Notes: generated by a model not told the origin, from the sequence alone. A stretch of DNA of 64,000 nucleotides from Neonectria sp. B-13 (GCA_002682825.1 NOKP01000003.1:248001-312000), one strand, 5' to 3'; shown: positions 1-12,310, numbered from the stretch's first letter. Numbers and translations: made by a program.

Positions 1-1334
1 ATCTTCTGCCGAGCGAGCTGTTTCTTGGTCAACTTGGGCGCATCGTCTCCGGCTTCGTCGACTTCGGGTTCCCCTCCTACTGATTGCTCGTCTTCGCTGT
101 CGCTGGCGAGGTAGGCGCGCAGATCGTTCTCCTCAATCTGCGCTCGGCTTCCACTAAATGCGCGGTTGATGGACTCTTTTCGGGAATACTCATCTGGGTG
201 CATGTCCCAGGTGAGCTTGACTTTGGAGCTCTGCAGGGCGTTTGTCACAAACTCGATGGGCTTGTACGAGTCTGGTGTTTTGTCACACTCGTCACGGGGC
301 TCGTCGTCGAACGTGACGTCGTCGGGCACGAATCGTAGGTCGAGGAAGTTGGAGGATGCCTGGTATTCTCGTCCGTCGGTGGCTTCGTAGATTTGTTGCG
401 CAACTTCGGGGCTCGAGCAAATCATGACTGCGTAGTAGTATCGAAGACGATCGAGCTGGTAAGACCGTAGGGCATCGCTGTCGAAATCCTGATCGTCTCC
501 CTCCTGGAGCAAGTCATTCTTGATCTTGTCATCCTCATTCTCGCTATCCGAGTCGCTCTTCTCGTCCGCGTCGTCTTCCGAGTCGTCGCTTGAATCGCTT
601 CGCGCAGCACTCTTGAAAAGCGCCTTGGGGGGGCCCTCCACCTCCTCTTGTTGCATGCGCTCCTTGCCAAACTCGCTGGGGAAGATGGAGACCTTCTCGA
701 TTCTGCCGCCGCTTGTCGGGATGAAGCTAGAGAACAAGGCCATCAGGTCGGTTGACTTGACGTGGTCCCAGTCGAGATTCACTATAGCAACGCGATTGGT
801 AACCTCTCCCGCTTCGGCATCGGCCTGTTCGTCCTGGAACCTTTGCATGTCGCCCACGGGGATATTGACACCACCTTCCACCTCGCCAGATTCAGAATCA
901 TCGGAGTCGGAATCGGAATCTGAGGATGCGAAACCGCCGCCTCTCGCCGGGTCCTGGCTGGCGTGAGCAGCGCGGAGCTCCCGTTGCACCACCTCGTCAT
1001 CGTCCACCTCGATGTCGTCCTCATCGTCTTCGTCCTTGTCCTCATCCTTGTCCTCATCCTCATCCTCGTCCTCGTCCTCGCCCTCTTCCCGGTACAGCCT
1101 CTGCAGCGCCTTTTTCTTTGTGTCGGACTTCAATTTTCGGCCGTAGCGGTCGACCTTTGCGGTGGCAGTGAACTCGTCGTCCTTGAGCATGCGCGAGAAG
1201 CGCTTGTCGATTGTGGTCTTGGCGGCCTTCTTGGAAGGCAGTCTGTAGCGAGGATCGCTCTCGAAGCTGGCGAATCGCGCATCGGATATGGGGGCGGCCG
1301 AGGACGAGCCTCCCTTCTTCTTGGAGTTCTTCAT
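1..1334 (-). CDS. ESF1: ESF1-like pre-rRNA processing protein, 5' part (3' end outside window)
   Basis: The reading frame opens with ATG at 1334 and runs without a stop to the window edge, giving the first 444 residues of the protein. The N-terminus is basic (MKNSKKKGG) with the segment SDARFASFESDPRYRLPSKK, then DKRFSRMLKDDEF, which is typical of ESF1. A long Asp/Glu tract (about residues 85-110) is followed by the conserved block NRVAIVNLDWDHVKSTDLM and FIPTSGGRIEKVSIFPSEFG, and then YQLDRLRYYYAVMICSSPEVA, the RRM-like core of the family. Known role: a nucleolar SSU-processome factor needed for 18S rRNA maturation. The C-terminal NUC153-type region would lie to the left of base 1. No intron is seen in the visible part. 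Start choice: first in-frame Met, with upstream stops. Confidence 0.9.
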   Translation of the reverse strand, partial: MKNSKKKGGSSSAAPISDARFASFESDPRYRLPSKKAAKTTIDKRFSRMLKDDEFTATAKVDRYGRKLKSDTKKKALQRLYREEGEDEDEDEDEDKDEDKDEDDEDDIEVDDDEVVQRELRAAHASQDPARGGGFASSDSDSDSDDSESGEVEGGVNIPVGDMQRFQDEQADAEAGEVTNRVAIVNLDWDHVKSTDLMALFSSFIPTSGGRIEKVSIFPSEFGKERMQQEEVEGPPKALFKSAARSDSSDDSEDDADEKSDSDSENEDDKIKNDLLQEGDDQDFDSDALRSYQLDRLRYYYAVMICSSPEVAQQIYEATDGREYQASSNFLDLRFVPDDVTFDDEPRDECDKTPDSYKPIEFVTNALQSSKVKLTWDMHPDEYSRKESINRAFSGSRAQIEENDLRAYLASDSEDEQSVGGEPEVDEAGDDAPKLTKKQLARQK

Positions 1335-1651
1335 GTTGTGTGTTGCGACGTGGTGGACGTGGTGATGAACCGGGTTGGCGACAGTGCCATGGAGGGGCAG
1401 AAAGCAATTTTTTGGCGGTGAAACTTTTCTGCCGAGGGCGGTGAACGTTGTTTAATTTGGTGGGGGCTTGTCAAGGTCCCAAGATTCAACCAGCAAGGAC
1501 TCAACTCAATCAACAAAGTACAAAACATGAAATGTATCAAATCCATTCAGTCTATCTATTAAACTCTCAGGTTCCATTGTGAAGCTCTCTACCGGATCTT
1601 ATATTGCTCAAATCCCAGTATATTCTCCCTCCACCCACCAAAGCAACCACC
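1335..1651. other. Intergenic region upstream of ESF1
   Basis: About 320 bases between the ESF1 start and the stop codon of the upstream gene on the same strand. It should contain the ESF1 promoter and 5' leader. No further gene or repeat is visible. Confidence 0.5.
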
Positions 1652-2533
1652 CTATCGCTCTATCTTGGACGGCCCCCCGATGATGTCGTCTTCAGCTGGA
1701 GTTGTATCCTGAATCACGTCTGGATTTCCAACCTGCAACGTGTTAAGCCATTTATTAGCTTCAGCCCTGGCCCTATAATCTCTGGCCACCGATTCTACCA
1801 GATTTGCCTGCTCAACCTCCACTCGGCGGAGGCCCCATGCCATGGTGAGAAGGATTATGCATTCAATACAGTAGACACCACTGCCGACGTTAATGGCCCA
1901 TACTCGAAGGGTTCAGCCGTGTACTTACCAGCAAAGGATGCCTCCGGCCCACGATGCGCTATACATCTTGCAAAGAATGAGTTTGCTGCTGTACGGGACA
2001 CATTCCGCCAACCGATCATGTCCCAAAACAGGCACAAAGCTTGCTTGCATCGCAATGACGATGGCCCAGATGCCAGCGAAGAAAGCGTACCAGGGAAACC
2101 AGAAGCGGAGGATCGTCGTTCTCCACGACTTCGTCCCGCAGCACCCCCCCTCGGGATACTTTCGGTTGATCCCTGCTGAGAGATTGCAGTGCCCGATCGC
2201 AATACAACAGTTCATGATCACCCCAATAATTGCCTGGTTTGCCACGCTGAGCGATTGTTCAAGCTACCTTGTCTGAGCGTGGGGATGCGTTCGTACCATG
2301 GTTATTTGGATTCCCAGGATTGCCCGAGCCGAAGCTGGAAAACTAATTGTGCTTTTGTTCTTGTCGCTCTTGTCCTTTCCGTCCGACATGGCCATGAGGA
2401 TAAAACAGAGCTCCAGTATCTCACAGACGAAGGCGATGACGATCGTTATGGCGGACACTTTGCCCAGGCGGTCCAGCCACCGCGGAGGTGCGATTGTCGG
2501 CACAGAGCGGTAGTAATTGTAGTTGTAAGCCAT
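1652..2533 (-). CDS. Small four-helix membrane protein, MARVEL-like topology (hypothetical)
   Basis: Three exons: 2533-2297, 2233-1929 and 1880-1652. Introns of 63 and 48 nt have GT-AG ends (donors GTACGA and GTAAGTAC) and keep frame exactly, giving 256 residues. The protein begins MAYNYNYYRSVPTIAPPRW and has four hydrophobic segments: VSAITIVIAFVCEILELCFI; ILGIQITM running across the first splice into AIIGVIMNCCIAI; RFWFPWYAFFAGIWAIVIAM; and, across the second splice, SWAGGILC-C-GVYCIECIILL. The soluble C-terminal tail ends with PSKIER. The spacing resembles fungal MARVEL-domain plasma membrane proteins, but I do not see a signature that proves it. The second intron restores the fourth helix, which supports the model. 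Confidence 0.7.
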
Positions 2534-3400
2534 GGCTGTCCGCTATCAACAGGTAATATGGAGTTGCTGGGTACAGTAATGAAACCCTTCAGAACCATCT
2601 TCGGATGGAAATCGGGCTTATGGACATTTTATGTGTAACGGGGAGACAGCAGACCATCTACATTAGCCCACGGCAACTATGCAACCCTATTTCGAGGCCG
2701 CCAGAGTAAAGAGTTGAGCCAGTCGTCTTCTGAGCTGTGGGTGTGTTGAGGGTGCATATACTGCAGCTGAAGTGCCTGCCTAATTGCTAGCCTGGGCAGA
2801 TTCGAGTTTTGGGTGTGTCTAAGCCTCGACTCCAGTCCTGAACGCCTCGTGCTCGAGCAGCCTAGTCCAGAAAGTCGTGAAATTGTGCTCCTTGGAGTTC
2901 ATATTGCATGAAGGCTTGGGGATTGATGTAAATTTCTTCAGATAAGAGCCAGATAGGACCTAGGCCAACGATTGATATCTACATTTCCGTACATGCTTTT
3001 AGCGCTGTAGATATCTCCCAGCTCCCTGCTACAGCGTGTGCCTTGTCCAATACGAATGTGGCCTACCAACGGCGTAAAATGCTTTAAACATTTCCGACCC
3101 TTAGATCAATAAACTCGCTTTAAGTTGGCTAGTTTTTTCTTTTTTTACAAATATATCGTAGACAACGAAGCCGCAAGTTTGCACTATTCTCATAGACAAC
3201 TTCGATTGCGGTGATGGCCCTAGTTACTGCGTCAATGCCTGTAGAATGGACGCCCCACATGTACAGTTAAATGTGGGGGCATCGGCCATCGGCGTCCAAG
3301 ATCGCCGCTCACTCCAAAAAATTTCCAGCGACGCCAAAGAGACCATCGCAAGTCAACCATTTCATTCTTTTTCGAGTACATTTTCTTCAACGCTGGACGA
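2534..3400. other. Divergent intergenic region between the membrane protein and DBP4
   Basis: About 870 bases serving as the promoter side of both flanking genes. It is fairly AT-rich in the middle (around 2990-3180). I see no ORF, tRNA or strong repeat in it. Confidence 0.5.
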
Positions 3401-5906
3401 ATGGCCCCCAACGCACGACACGGCGGGCGCCAGCCCAAGCCGCAGAAGAACAACCGCACTGACCAGCGTCAGCAGAAGCGCAAGAGGGAGCAGGAAGACC
3501 TCCAGAAGCTGGAGGAGCGCGTCAAAGACCTGGTAAGTCTTGGTGGGGTGTCGCTGCGTCGTTGCATCAGGGCAATGCCTTGGATGAGCATCGTTGCTCA
3601 CTGATTATTTGCAGGATCCCAAGTCCACCGAAATCAAAAGCTTCTCCGAACTCCCCCTCTCCGTCCCGACCGCCTCCGGACTCGAGGCTTCGCATTTCCA
3701 GACCCTCACCGACGTCCAGGCCGGCGCCATCCCGCTCGCGCTGAAGGGAAACGACATCCTCGGAGCCGCCAAAACGGGCAGCGGAAAGACACTCGCCTTC
3801 CTGGTTCCTGTGCTCGAGAAACTCTACCGAGCACAATGGACCGAGTTCGACGGGCTTGGTGCCCTCGTCATCTCCCCGACTCGCGAGTTGGCCGTCCAAA
3901 TCTTCGAGGTTCTGCGCAAGATCGGTCGCCATCATGCCTTCTCGGCTGGCCTGGTTATTGGCGGCAAGAGTTTGAAGGAGGAAGCTGAGCGACTCGACCG
4001 AATGAACATTTTGGTCTGCACTCCTGGTCGAATGCTACAGCACCTGGACCAGACGGCGGGTTTCGACGCCAACAACTTGCAGATCCTGGTCCTGGACGAA
4101 GCAGATCGCATCATGGACATGGGCTTCCAGTCGTCAGTCGACGCCTTGATCGAGCACCTACCAAAAACCCGGCAAACACTCATGTTCAGTGCCACCCAGA
4201 GCAGAAAGGTTTCCGACCTAGCACGTCTGAGCCTCAGGGACCCCGAATACGTCTCGGTCCACGAATCCGCCATCGCCGCGACCCCGACGAATCTGCAGCA
4301 GCACTACATCGTCACACCCTTGACCGAGAAGCTCGATACTCTCTACGGCTTCATCAAGGCAAACCTGAAGAGCAAGATCATCGTGTTCCTCAGTTCCGGC
4401 AAGCAGGTCCGATTTGTGTATGAGAGCTTCCGACACCTCCAGCCTGGTATTCCTCTACTCCATCTTCACGGCCGGCAAAAACAACTGGCCCGACTGGAGA
4501 TCACCTCGAGATTCACGGCTGCCAAACAGTCGTGTTTGTTCGCCACCGACGTCGTCGCCCGAGGCATTGATTTCCCTGCCGTCGATTGGGTCATCCAAGC
4601 CGATTGCCCCGAAGATGCCGACACGTATATTCATCGCGTTGGCCGAACCGCCCGATTTGAGAGCAACGGTCGAGCCGTCATCTTCTTAGATCCCAATGAA
4701 GAGGCAGGAATGCTCAAGCGCCTAGAGCAGAAGAAAATTCCTATCCAGAAAGTCAATGTCAAGGAGAAGAAGAAGAAGTCGATCAAGGACCAGCTACAAA
4801 GCATGTGCTTCCAGAACCCTGATCTGAAGTATCTCGGACAAAAGGCATTCATCAGTTACACACGATCGATTCATTTACAAAGAGACAAGCAAGTCTTCAA
4901 GTTCAACAAGCTCGATCTCGATGGTTTCGCAGCTAGCCTTGGTCTACCTGGAACACCGCACATTAAGTTTCAGAAGGGAGAAGACATCAAGCGCATCAAG
5001 AACGCTCCCCGCGCGGGCATGTCCAGCGGCTCCGAATCGGATGGGGATCTCGATGGGCCCAAGAAGACTAAGAAGAACGAGGTGCGAACAAAGTACGACC
5101 GTATGTTTGAGCGCACAAACCAGGATGTCTTGTCAAGCCATTACACGAAACTGGTTATAGGCGATGACGACGAGAAGAAGGATGGAGATGATGAGGACGA
5201 GGAGGATTTCTTGTCAGTGAAGAGACGTCTCAACGACGACGACCTCGACGAAGAGTCCAAGAACGCATTCGAGAGCTCAGCCAAGATCATTAATGGGATG
5301 GGAGGAAACGAGCCTTACATTGTCGACTCAAAACGACGAGAAAAGGCACTGAAGTCGAAGAAGAAGATGCTCAAGTTCAAGGGCAACCCCACAAAGCTGG
5401 TATACGACGACGACGGCAACGCACACGAAGTCTACGAGCTCCAGGACGAGGACGACTTCCACCAAGAAGGCCCCGCCGAGGAACTCCGCCGCAAGTTCGT
5501 CGAGGACGAGGCCACCCGCGTGCGCGACGCCGACGTCGACGACAAGCAGCACGCCAAGCAGAAGAAGCGCGACAAGCGAGACAAGCGCAAGGCCCGCGAA
5601 GCCATGGAGCTTGCGGGCATCGACCCAGACGCGGCGCCCATGCTGCAGACCGTCGACGACGACGACGACGACAATCAGGACCCGCTCGAGTTCCTGCGCT
5701 CCCTGCCCATGGCCGGACAGGGCTCCGGCTCCGACTCGGAGCCCGAGCCGCCGCGGAAGCGCGCCAAGAAGTGGTTCGAGGACGACTCGGACGAGGAGCG
5801 GAAGGCCAAGAAGGCCAAGAAGGGCAAGGGCAAGGTCATCGAGATGCAACAGGAGCCCGAGACGCTGGAGGATCTGGAGGCTCTCGCGACGGGACTCTTG
5901 GATTAA
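3401..5906 (+). CDS. DBP4: DBP4/Hca4-type ATP-dependent RNA helicase (DDX10 family)
   Basis: Two exons, 3401-3532 and 3615-5906, joined across an 82-nt GT-AG intron, encode 807 residues. Exon 1 gives a basic N-terminus ([18 protein letters not shown]). DEAD-box motifs in order: Q-motif region [20 protein letters not shown], Walker [11 protein letters not shown] near residue 96, PTRELA, TPGR, DEAD near 205, SAT near 236, and HRVGRTAR near 384. Continuous blocks [15 protein letters not shown] and [15 protein letters not shown] are characteristic of the DBP4/DDX10 branch. The last 300 residues are acidic and lysine-rich, as usual for this nucleolar helicase. Known role: 18S rRNA processing and release of U14 snoRNA from pre-rRNA. 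It lies close to ESF1, another SSU-processome factor, in divergent orientation. Confidence 0.95.
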
Positions 5907-6282
5907 GGGGGAGAGTGGACTGGCTAGGTGCGATACCCTTTGTTGTGGCCTTGTGCGTAGGATTAGACAAAAGACGGAGGCTGGAATTCACGAGGTTATT
6001 TTTCTCACGATTCATCACTGGCACGCGTGAAGTCCTTTGTTTGCTGTGGCAGTCACCGTTATCCAACAGACACATATACATGGATGCAGTGATATAAACC
6101 TATCAATCCCAAAAGCCCCTGAGCTCCGCGCTTCCCACAAATGCCATGCAAATCCGTACGTTTCGTAAAAGCCACAAACAGCGCATGATCCAGCGTTGCG
6201 ATAGGTACATATCTCGCCCTCCACCGACACCAATAGTAAAGCCTCGTCACACGTCATCACCCCCTTTAACCAGAAGACCCGC
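5907..6282. other. Convergent 3' flanks of DBP4 and the SUN-domain gene
   Basis: About 375 bases between two stop codons that face each other. It holds only presumed 3' UTRs and polyadenylation signals; nothing else is visible. Confidence 0.5.
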
Positions 6283-9200
6283 CTACGGCTGCCCAAATAA
6301 TCTCACGCGGTAGAAGCACGTGTGGGTGTCGGCGCCGTAGTTGCTCACGGCGCGCACGACGACCTGGTCCGTGGCGGCGCCCAAGGTGGCGAGGTCGCTG
6401 TGCAGGCGGTGGACGTGGACGCCGTCGTGCAGCTCGGCGCCCTCGTAGACGAACTGGGCGATCTTGACAAAGGCCTCGCCGTAGTCGGGCGCCTGGAAGT
6501 CGCGGTCGTGGGCGGCGTCGGGCAGGTGGGTGGCGGCGAAGTCGCGGACGCGCTCGCGCACGACGTGGTCCTCGAAGTGCGCGTACACCTCGATATGGCG
6601 CGGGCGCGCGGCCGGGTCGTTGGTGGCGCCGGGGAGTACGTGCTCGACGACGATGTGCTGCGGGACGATGCGATGGCCGAGCTGGACGGAGAGCGTGGCG
6701 CCGTGAGGGTTGCCGCGGTGGTTGACGGAGCGGGCGGCGCACCAGCAGTCGCCCTCGTCCTCCCAGGGGCTGAGGGCGGCGATGGGCGGGTACGGCTCGA
6801 CGCCGCGGATGCCGCGGATGAAGGCCTCGGGAGCGACGGTGCCCTGGTCCATGGGGTCGTACGTGGTCGACGTCCGCTTGCCGTCGATGGTGGCGCCGGC
6901 GCCGATGCCGAAGTAGTTGATCTGGTTCTTGAGCTCCGCCGCCCAGTGGAAGTGGATCTTGCCCTTGGCCATGGCCTCGAGGTTCAGGTCGCCGACGGCC
7001 TTGAGCACGAGAGACTTGACCAGCGCAGCGACTTCGTCCTTGGTCATTCCCTGCGGCTGGTTCCTGGTCGCCGCCCGCATCTCCTCGCGGAGCTCTTCGA
7101 GCTGGGGCTGGAGCGCCTGGATCTCGGCGCGGATCTCGGTGCGATGGGTCGCGAACTCGTTCTGGAGATGGCGCAGGAACTCTTGCCGTGTGACGATGAC
7201 GTCCTGGAGGTCGCCGCCCTGGAGTTGGTCCTTGACGATCTTCTTGAGCCGTTCGTCGAATTCACGCCCTGAGCCGGCAGCTTGGATCTTATCCAGGGCC
7301 GGGCCGATGAGCTCGGCAATCTTGTCCTCGTTGTTCTTGACCCAGGCATCCCAAACCCCAGACATCTTAGCATCAAGGCGGTTTTCGATGCCGGCAACGG
7401 TCGCGTTCAACTTTGACGCGTAGGTCGGGTCCTTGTTGAGACGGGCCCGGATGGCCTGCCACTGCTCCTCCGACGTAAACTCGTAGGCGCCGCCCTTCTT
7501 CTCCACGGTCAAGAAGCTGCCGTCTCCGTGAATGAGATCTCGCAGCGCATGCCAGAACTCCTGCGTGACAACGGGCTTCCCATTCTTGAGCTCCATCCTG
7601 ACAATCTTGGGCACCACAATCTCCAGCTTCTGGAGAGACGCCTGGTGGAGTCTGACATCTTTCTTGACCGAGCCGACGCTCTTTTCGTAATGTTCCCACA
7701 CCTTGTTGACAAGTTCATTCGCGTTGTCGTCCGGTCCTATTGAGTCGAAGAGGTCGTCGAAATCGCCCCTGGACCTCCGCAATGGCCACCATGATAACGA
7801 GGGAATGAAACCGCCAATCTTTCCGGCGATGCCGCCGATGCTGGGCAAGTGAATGCCATCCGTGCTTGGTAATGATCCAACGTCTGGGATACTCAATGTC
7901 CTCAACATCTCAATAATAGTAGGTCCGATAAGGGCCATGACAATGAAGGCAAAAATGCCAGCGACGACCATTCCGAAGTTCTGACCCGGCCTAGGGATGC
8001 GGCCGCGGACATTTATACTCGGCAGCCTGTCCATCGCATCGATAATTTGATCCATGGTCGTGTCAATGAACCAAAGAAACGTGTGGAAGTATGTCTTCGG
8101 GTTAAGTAAACGCCACCAGTCAGTGGGGCCAGCCGTGCCGTCGTCTTCTTCTTCGTCGTTCTCCGTCGGTGGGCGAATCCGGAAGAGCCTGGCGAACCAA
8201 TTCAGAGGCCACAGAGACATGAACCAAGCCCGCCGTCGACGCCTCGCTTCGCGTATATTCGTTGCCTCTCGCTCGCTAGCAACCCGCTCTTCGGCTTCCA
8301 AGATGTCGCGCTGGATTGCGGCATCTCGTTCCCACGCGTCCGCTGGATACGTGTCGGTGTTGAAAGAGGTTTTCTTCTTGTTGAGCTCGTCTGCTCGTGC
8401 AAACAGGCCTCGGCCGCCTCCACTCTTGATGTGCAAAGCTGCCCTCGAACCTTCGGCAGCTTCTGGGCGTTGGTCCGCTGTCGATTGAGGCTCCTTCGAC
8501 CTCCTATTTAACAGGCCTTCGGTTATTTGCGTAGTGGGTATATTCGCCCTCGGTCGATCACCCTGGCCTTCTTCCTCTAGGTCTTCTCCAGTTTCTGGTT
8601 CTTGGACCGATCCTGGCTTCCGAAACCTCAGTTGCCTGGTGCTGACCTGACGCATCCGACTAGGAGCTGGGGTATTGGCTTTGCGGCCGTGTCCCCGGGA
8701 AGAATTCCTGTACGCCAGCTCGTCTGAATTTTCGCTCTCGCCAGGATCCTCCTCTGGGTCTTGCTGATCTGGGGGTTGCCCTTGTTCGGGTTGGGTCTTC
8801 TCCGCCTGCTCCACGCCGGGCCGGGTCAGTCTACTCCTGGCAACTGCTGCGGAACGAGCCTGAGCATATATCTCGCTATATGCATTGTCGGTTGAGCCCT
8901 CAGGAGCCTGGTTCTGAGTTGTCCTTTGAGGGGTTGGTCGCCCTTGTTGCAGAGTAGCTTGGCGGCCTTTAGGCATTGGAGTGCCCCCAGGGGTAGATTC
9001 TATCGTCGCATCCCCATAGTAGTCACTCTCCATGTTAAAGCTGCGCATGCTGTCGGCGTCACTGCCCGGTACAATCGGCGCAGGAGGCTTTAGAGTGCTT
9101 GCGGCGTTACTGCCTGACACAATCGGCGCAGGAGGTTTTGAGGTGCTTGCGACGCCTGCTGGGTGTTAGGTGTTGGCAACAGTACTTCCAGCGATGAGAC

Positions 9201-9583
9201 TCACCTCGCCTTGAAGAACCCCGCCTAGGGGCTCTTGTTTGCCTGGAGGGTTGCGCCAGCTCATCCTCCTCCGGATCTTCAGTAGCGGTGGTGCGTTGTG
9301 GTATCCTTGGTCGGACAAACACGTCGTCCTCGCCATCTCCTTGCAGCACCACATTGACAGCATCGTCGACATCCATGCCCTGAATGTGACTGGCAGATCG
9401 CGCTGGCGGTTCAACGCCGGAGCCATAGGTATATTGCCTACGGGAGCTCGGCGTACCACGCAAAGGTGGAAGATGCGGTCTCGCAAAGGTGACTGGGCTA
9501 TCGCGAGGAGCTGCCGGTTCTGGTTCTCGGCTTGGTTCTCGGCTTCCCAGCCGCGAACTGCGTCGCACGGATTTTGGTGGCAT
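6283..9583 (-). CDS. SUN-domain nuclear envelope protein (Sad1/UNC-84 family)
   Basis: Two exons, 9583-9205 and 9155-6283, with a 49-nt GT-AG intron, give 1083 residues. The first 500 residues are basic, low-complexity and Ser/Pro-rich (MPPKSVRRSSRLGSREPSRE) and should face the nucleoplasm. A membrane segment follows at about 517-540 (MVVAGIFAFIVMALIGPTII), then a luminal region with coiled coil at about 780-825 (EIRAEIQALQPQLEELREEM). The C-terminal SUN domain starts near 860 (NYFGIGAGATIDGKRTS), with SPWEDEGDCWCA, PQHIVVEHV and the terminal VSNYGADTHTCFYRVRLFG. By family knowledge it would sit in the inner nuclear membrane and tether chromatin and spindle pole body to KASH proteins. An array of two 48-bp repeats lies at the start of exon 2. 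Confidence 0.9.
9055..9150 (-). repeat. Two tandem 48-bp coding repeats in the SUN gene
   Basis: Two adjacent copies of a 16-residue unit (ASTSKPPAPIVSGSNA followed by ASTLKPPAPIVPGSDA) start just after the intron acceptor. Copies differ by a few substitutions, so the duplication is recent or constrained. It lies in the disordered nucleoplasmic part. Confidence 0.85.
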
Positions 9584-11699
9584 TGCGAGGATGAGACTGA
9601 AATGAGTTTGATGGAGTGAGAAGGTGAGAGTCGGACTGAACAGTAGACTTGAGAATTTGGATCGAGTGGTGAATGAAAGGAAACAGGCGCTTTTGTGTCA
9701 TGAAAGGGCGGCCGTGACCATCCCCCCAAAGGGATCGCGCAAGCAAGGGGATGAGCAGTTGTCAAAGACTTTTGGAGATGTCGCATCCGAGGCGCGAGAA
9801 TAACAGAGACAATAGGTGGAGAACAGCTCAGAGAATGATCCGCCTCATCCCAAAAATGGCGAACAAAGGCAATATCTCAGTGCGCCGGTTCTCCCTTGAG
9901 ATGCAGCGAAAGCTAAAAGTCGAGGCGCGCGTGCACGCAGACAAAGCGCATGTTGGTGGTGGCTGATGATGGCGGACGGTGAGCTCCGTGAATCCAGTGC
10001 GTGACGAAGCTGGGGCCAAGACGGGGATGATGCGCGACCCAAGCCAGAACAGCGCTTCGAAGATCAAGGACTCGAGGCTCCGAAGTGAAATGTCAATGAC
10101 CAGGGGGTTTCGTAAAGGAATTCCGTTTCTGGCGATATCTTGGGCGATGCTGGTGTGAGTGTTTTGGTGATGGCGGCTGCAAGACGCGAAGCGCGCCGAG
10201 GATTAGGCGGCGCAAATCAAGAGGCTGGGCGTGATCACGTGGCCTGGCGTTTTCTGTGTTTTCGGTGAGGGACACACCCAATCTCAACCAGCCATACTTC
10301 TGAAGCTGCAGCGTTCATCAGGCCTCAATTGATTCGATACTTTTAGCATGCATGTTCCTATGCCCAATAACCACTTCCTTGATAAGAAACTCTTGACCAC
10401 GGCGCCGATACATGATTTCCATCAACCTACCGCCGGAATGACAGGGCTGTCACACTGCCAAATGGAAAAATTGAAGTTCAGATTCATTAACAACCCAAGT
10501 CTCGAAATTCCACAGTGTTCATACGTTCTCTAGCCTCGGTCAGTATTCTCAAATAAACAGAAACACCTGGGCCCAGCCCAATTACGATCTGATGACTCCA
10601 AGGCTGCAAAACTTTCCAGTCCCCCCTCGGTTCACGTTGAATAGATCAGACTCGACATCAGGAACCCTTTCTCGCGGTCACGTTCAGGTCGTTTTTCAGG
10701 GTCTTCCGTAACCAGAAGAAGACCGCCGCTCCACAGATGATTTGAATTCAAGTGATAAAGCCGTAGGACTTTCCTATCCACTAGCGAGTTTTGAGAATGC
10801 AAAAGAATACAAGAACATTTTACAGAATTGTATGATTGAATGCTGAGAGGTGGGAGATGATGATTCTGAGCAGAGGGCCGGGACCAAGTCGTGGGAAAAG
10901 TGGTATCGGAGGAGAAGAGAGGAGGAATGCGCTAGCATGTTCCTTGAGCCCACGGATCATTGTTGTTACCATTTTAGATGGGTTTGCCGGTCGTTTACAA
11001 CCACAGTTTTCATAGTGGGAAAAGCTTTGGGTGCATATGTGGTGCTGATATTACTGCTCCATGTGGAAAGTAGGTCACCAGCCGGGGTGGTTGCCTGGGT
11101 AGAGACCGGAGAGAAAGAACAGAGAGGCAATTGGACATAGTGGGTAGGGGAAATTTTCTTGAGAGGTTCAGTTAAACCTCTCTCCAGACGGGATCAACTT
11201 ATGCGGCGGTCAGCTTCTATATATATATATGTAATTCCACCACTCGCTATATTAAGAACCATGTCTTAACACCAAATGCTATTCAGAGCTAGACTTGACA
11301 CAGGAACTGATGAGCGAGACCAGTGCACACTGATAGAAGTATGTTGGCCTCCCCATTTAAGTTTCCTCCACCTGTATGTCCAGGCAAATATCTAACGCTA
11401 CAGCGTTTCCAATCTAAGTTCGATGCTGATGCCTAGAAAGAACACGACTCACAAGTCCCCCTTTCGTCATAAGCACATCGCCTTATTTATAATTATGCTA
11501 CCGGTTAATTGAAGTTTATACACATTAAGCCTATGCCTAACCGTATATCTAAGGGAGTCTAGAGTCTTTAGTCGTAGGGCGAAGAGCGCTTGAGATTATA
11601 CATAGTACCTAAGACCCAGTGCTCAATAGCTGAAGTGAGAGTTCTGCTGAGCACTTTAAATCTCACTGGGACCAGGTCCTGGTTTGCGCGACCATAATG

Positions 11700-11771
11700 C
11701 CGAATATCTCCCCGAACAATTTACCGAACAACTTTCCGAATAACTTACCGAGTAACTTGATCAACTTAGAC
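11700..11771. repeat. 12-bp minisatellite, six imperfect units
   Basis: Units start at 11700, 11712, 11724, 11736, 11748 and 11760 and follow the consensus CCGAAyAACTTa; the last unit is diverged. On the plus strand it reads as a P-N-N-L/F repeat, on the minus strand as K-L-F-G. It sits in otherwise non-coding AT-rich DNA. Confidence 0.8.
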
Positions 11772-11866
11772 TCTACGATACTAACATACACGATCCAGCA
11801 GCTGTTGAGCTTGGCACCAGGTCCGAGCCGTCGAATATTGGGGCTCCACCTAAGCCAACGGTTCGT

Positions 11867-12310
11867 TTGGGACTGCGTGGGCGCGACTGTGAGCCGGACG
11901 AGCTGCGTCACTTTGTGAGAACGACAGCTTCAAAACTCGCTGACTCATGCCCTGGTGACTGGAACGATGGCCCAAGAGTCCGATACATGGGTATATTTCG
12001 GAGGTACGCAAGAGGAGATGAACTTAGCACAACAATTGAAGAAAGCCTGCTCAGGGTGATCATCACCGAGATCAACTTGCTACATACGTGGACCATGTTG
12101 TCGAGTCTTAAAAGCTTCCGAAATCACAAGGGAGAACAACCTTGGAGTGGGATGGTGACTTATGGAGCTATCGAGGTGGATTCCGGGCCGAGCGATGGGA
12201 AGATGAACAGTCACCCCATTGTCTTTGGTGAGGGGCTCCCCAGGAATGGAATGCGCAATACGACTCCTGACAATGACCCCGAAAAGAATCGCCGCGGTTT
12301 AGTTGACTGA
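11867..12310 (+). CDS. Doubtful ORF, 147 codons (possible gene remnant)
   Basis: An uninterrupted ATG-initiated frame (MGLRGRDCEPDELRHFVRTT to NRRGLVD) between the minisatellite and the epimerase promoter. It has a mixed, protein-like composition (LLRVIITEINLLHTWTML), but I recognise no family and no splice sites that extend it. It may be a relic or chance. Confidence 0.2.
   Translation: MGLRGRDCEPDELRHFVRTTASKLADSCPGDWNDGPRVRYMGIFRRYARGDELSTTIEESLLRVIITEINLLHTWTMLSSLKSFRNHKGEQPWSGMVTYGAIEVDSGPSDGKMNSHPIVFGEGLPRNGMRNTTPDNDPEKNRRGLVD

Noticed and set aside
6322..7272. 316-codon plus-strand ORF opposite the SUN domain
   Set aside because: Val/Gly/Asp-rich antisense artefact of a high-GC coding region; the minus strand carries a clear SUN domain.
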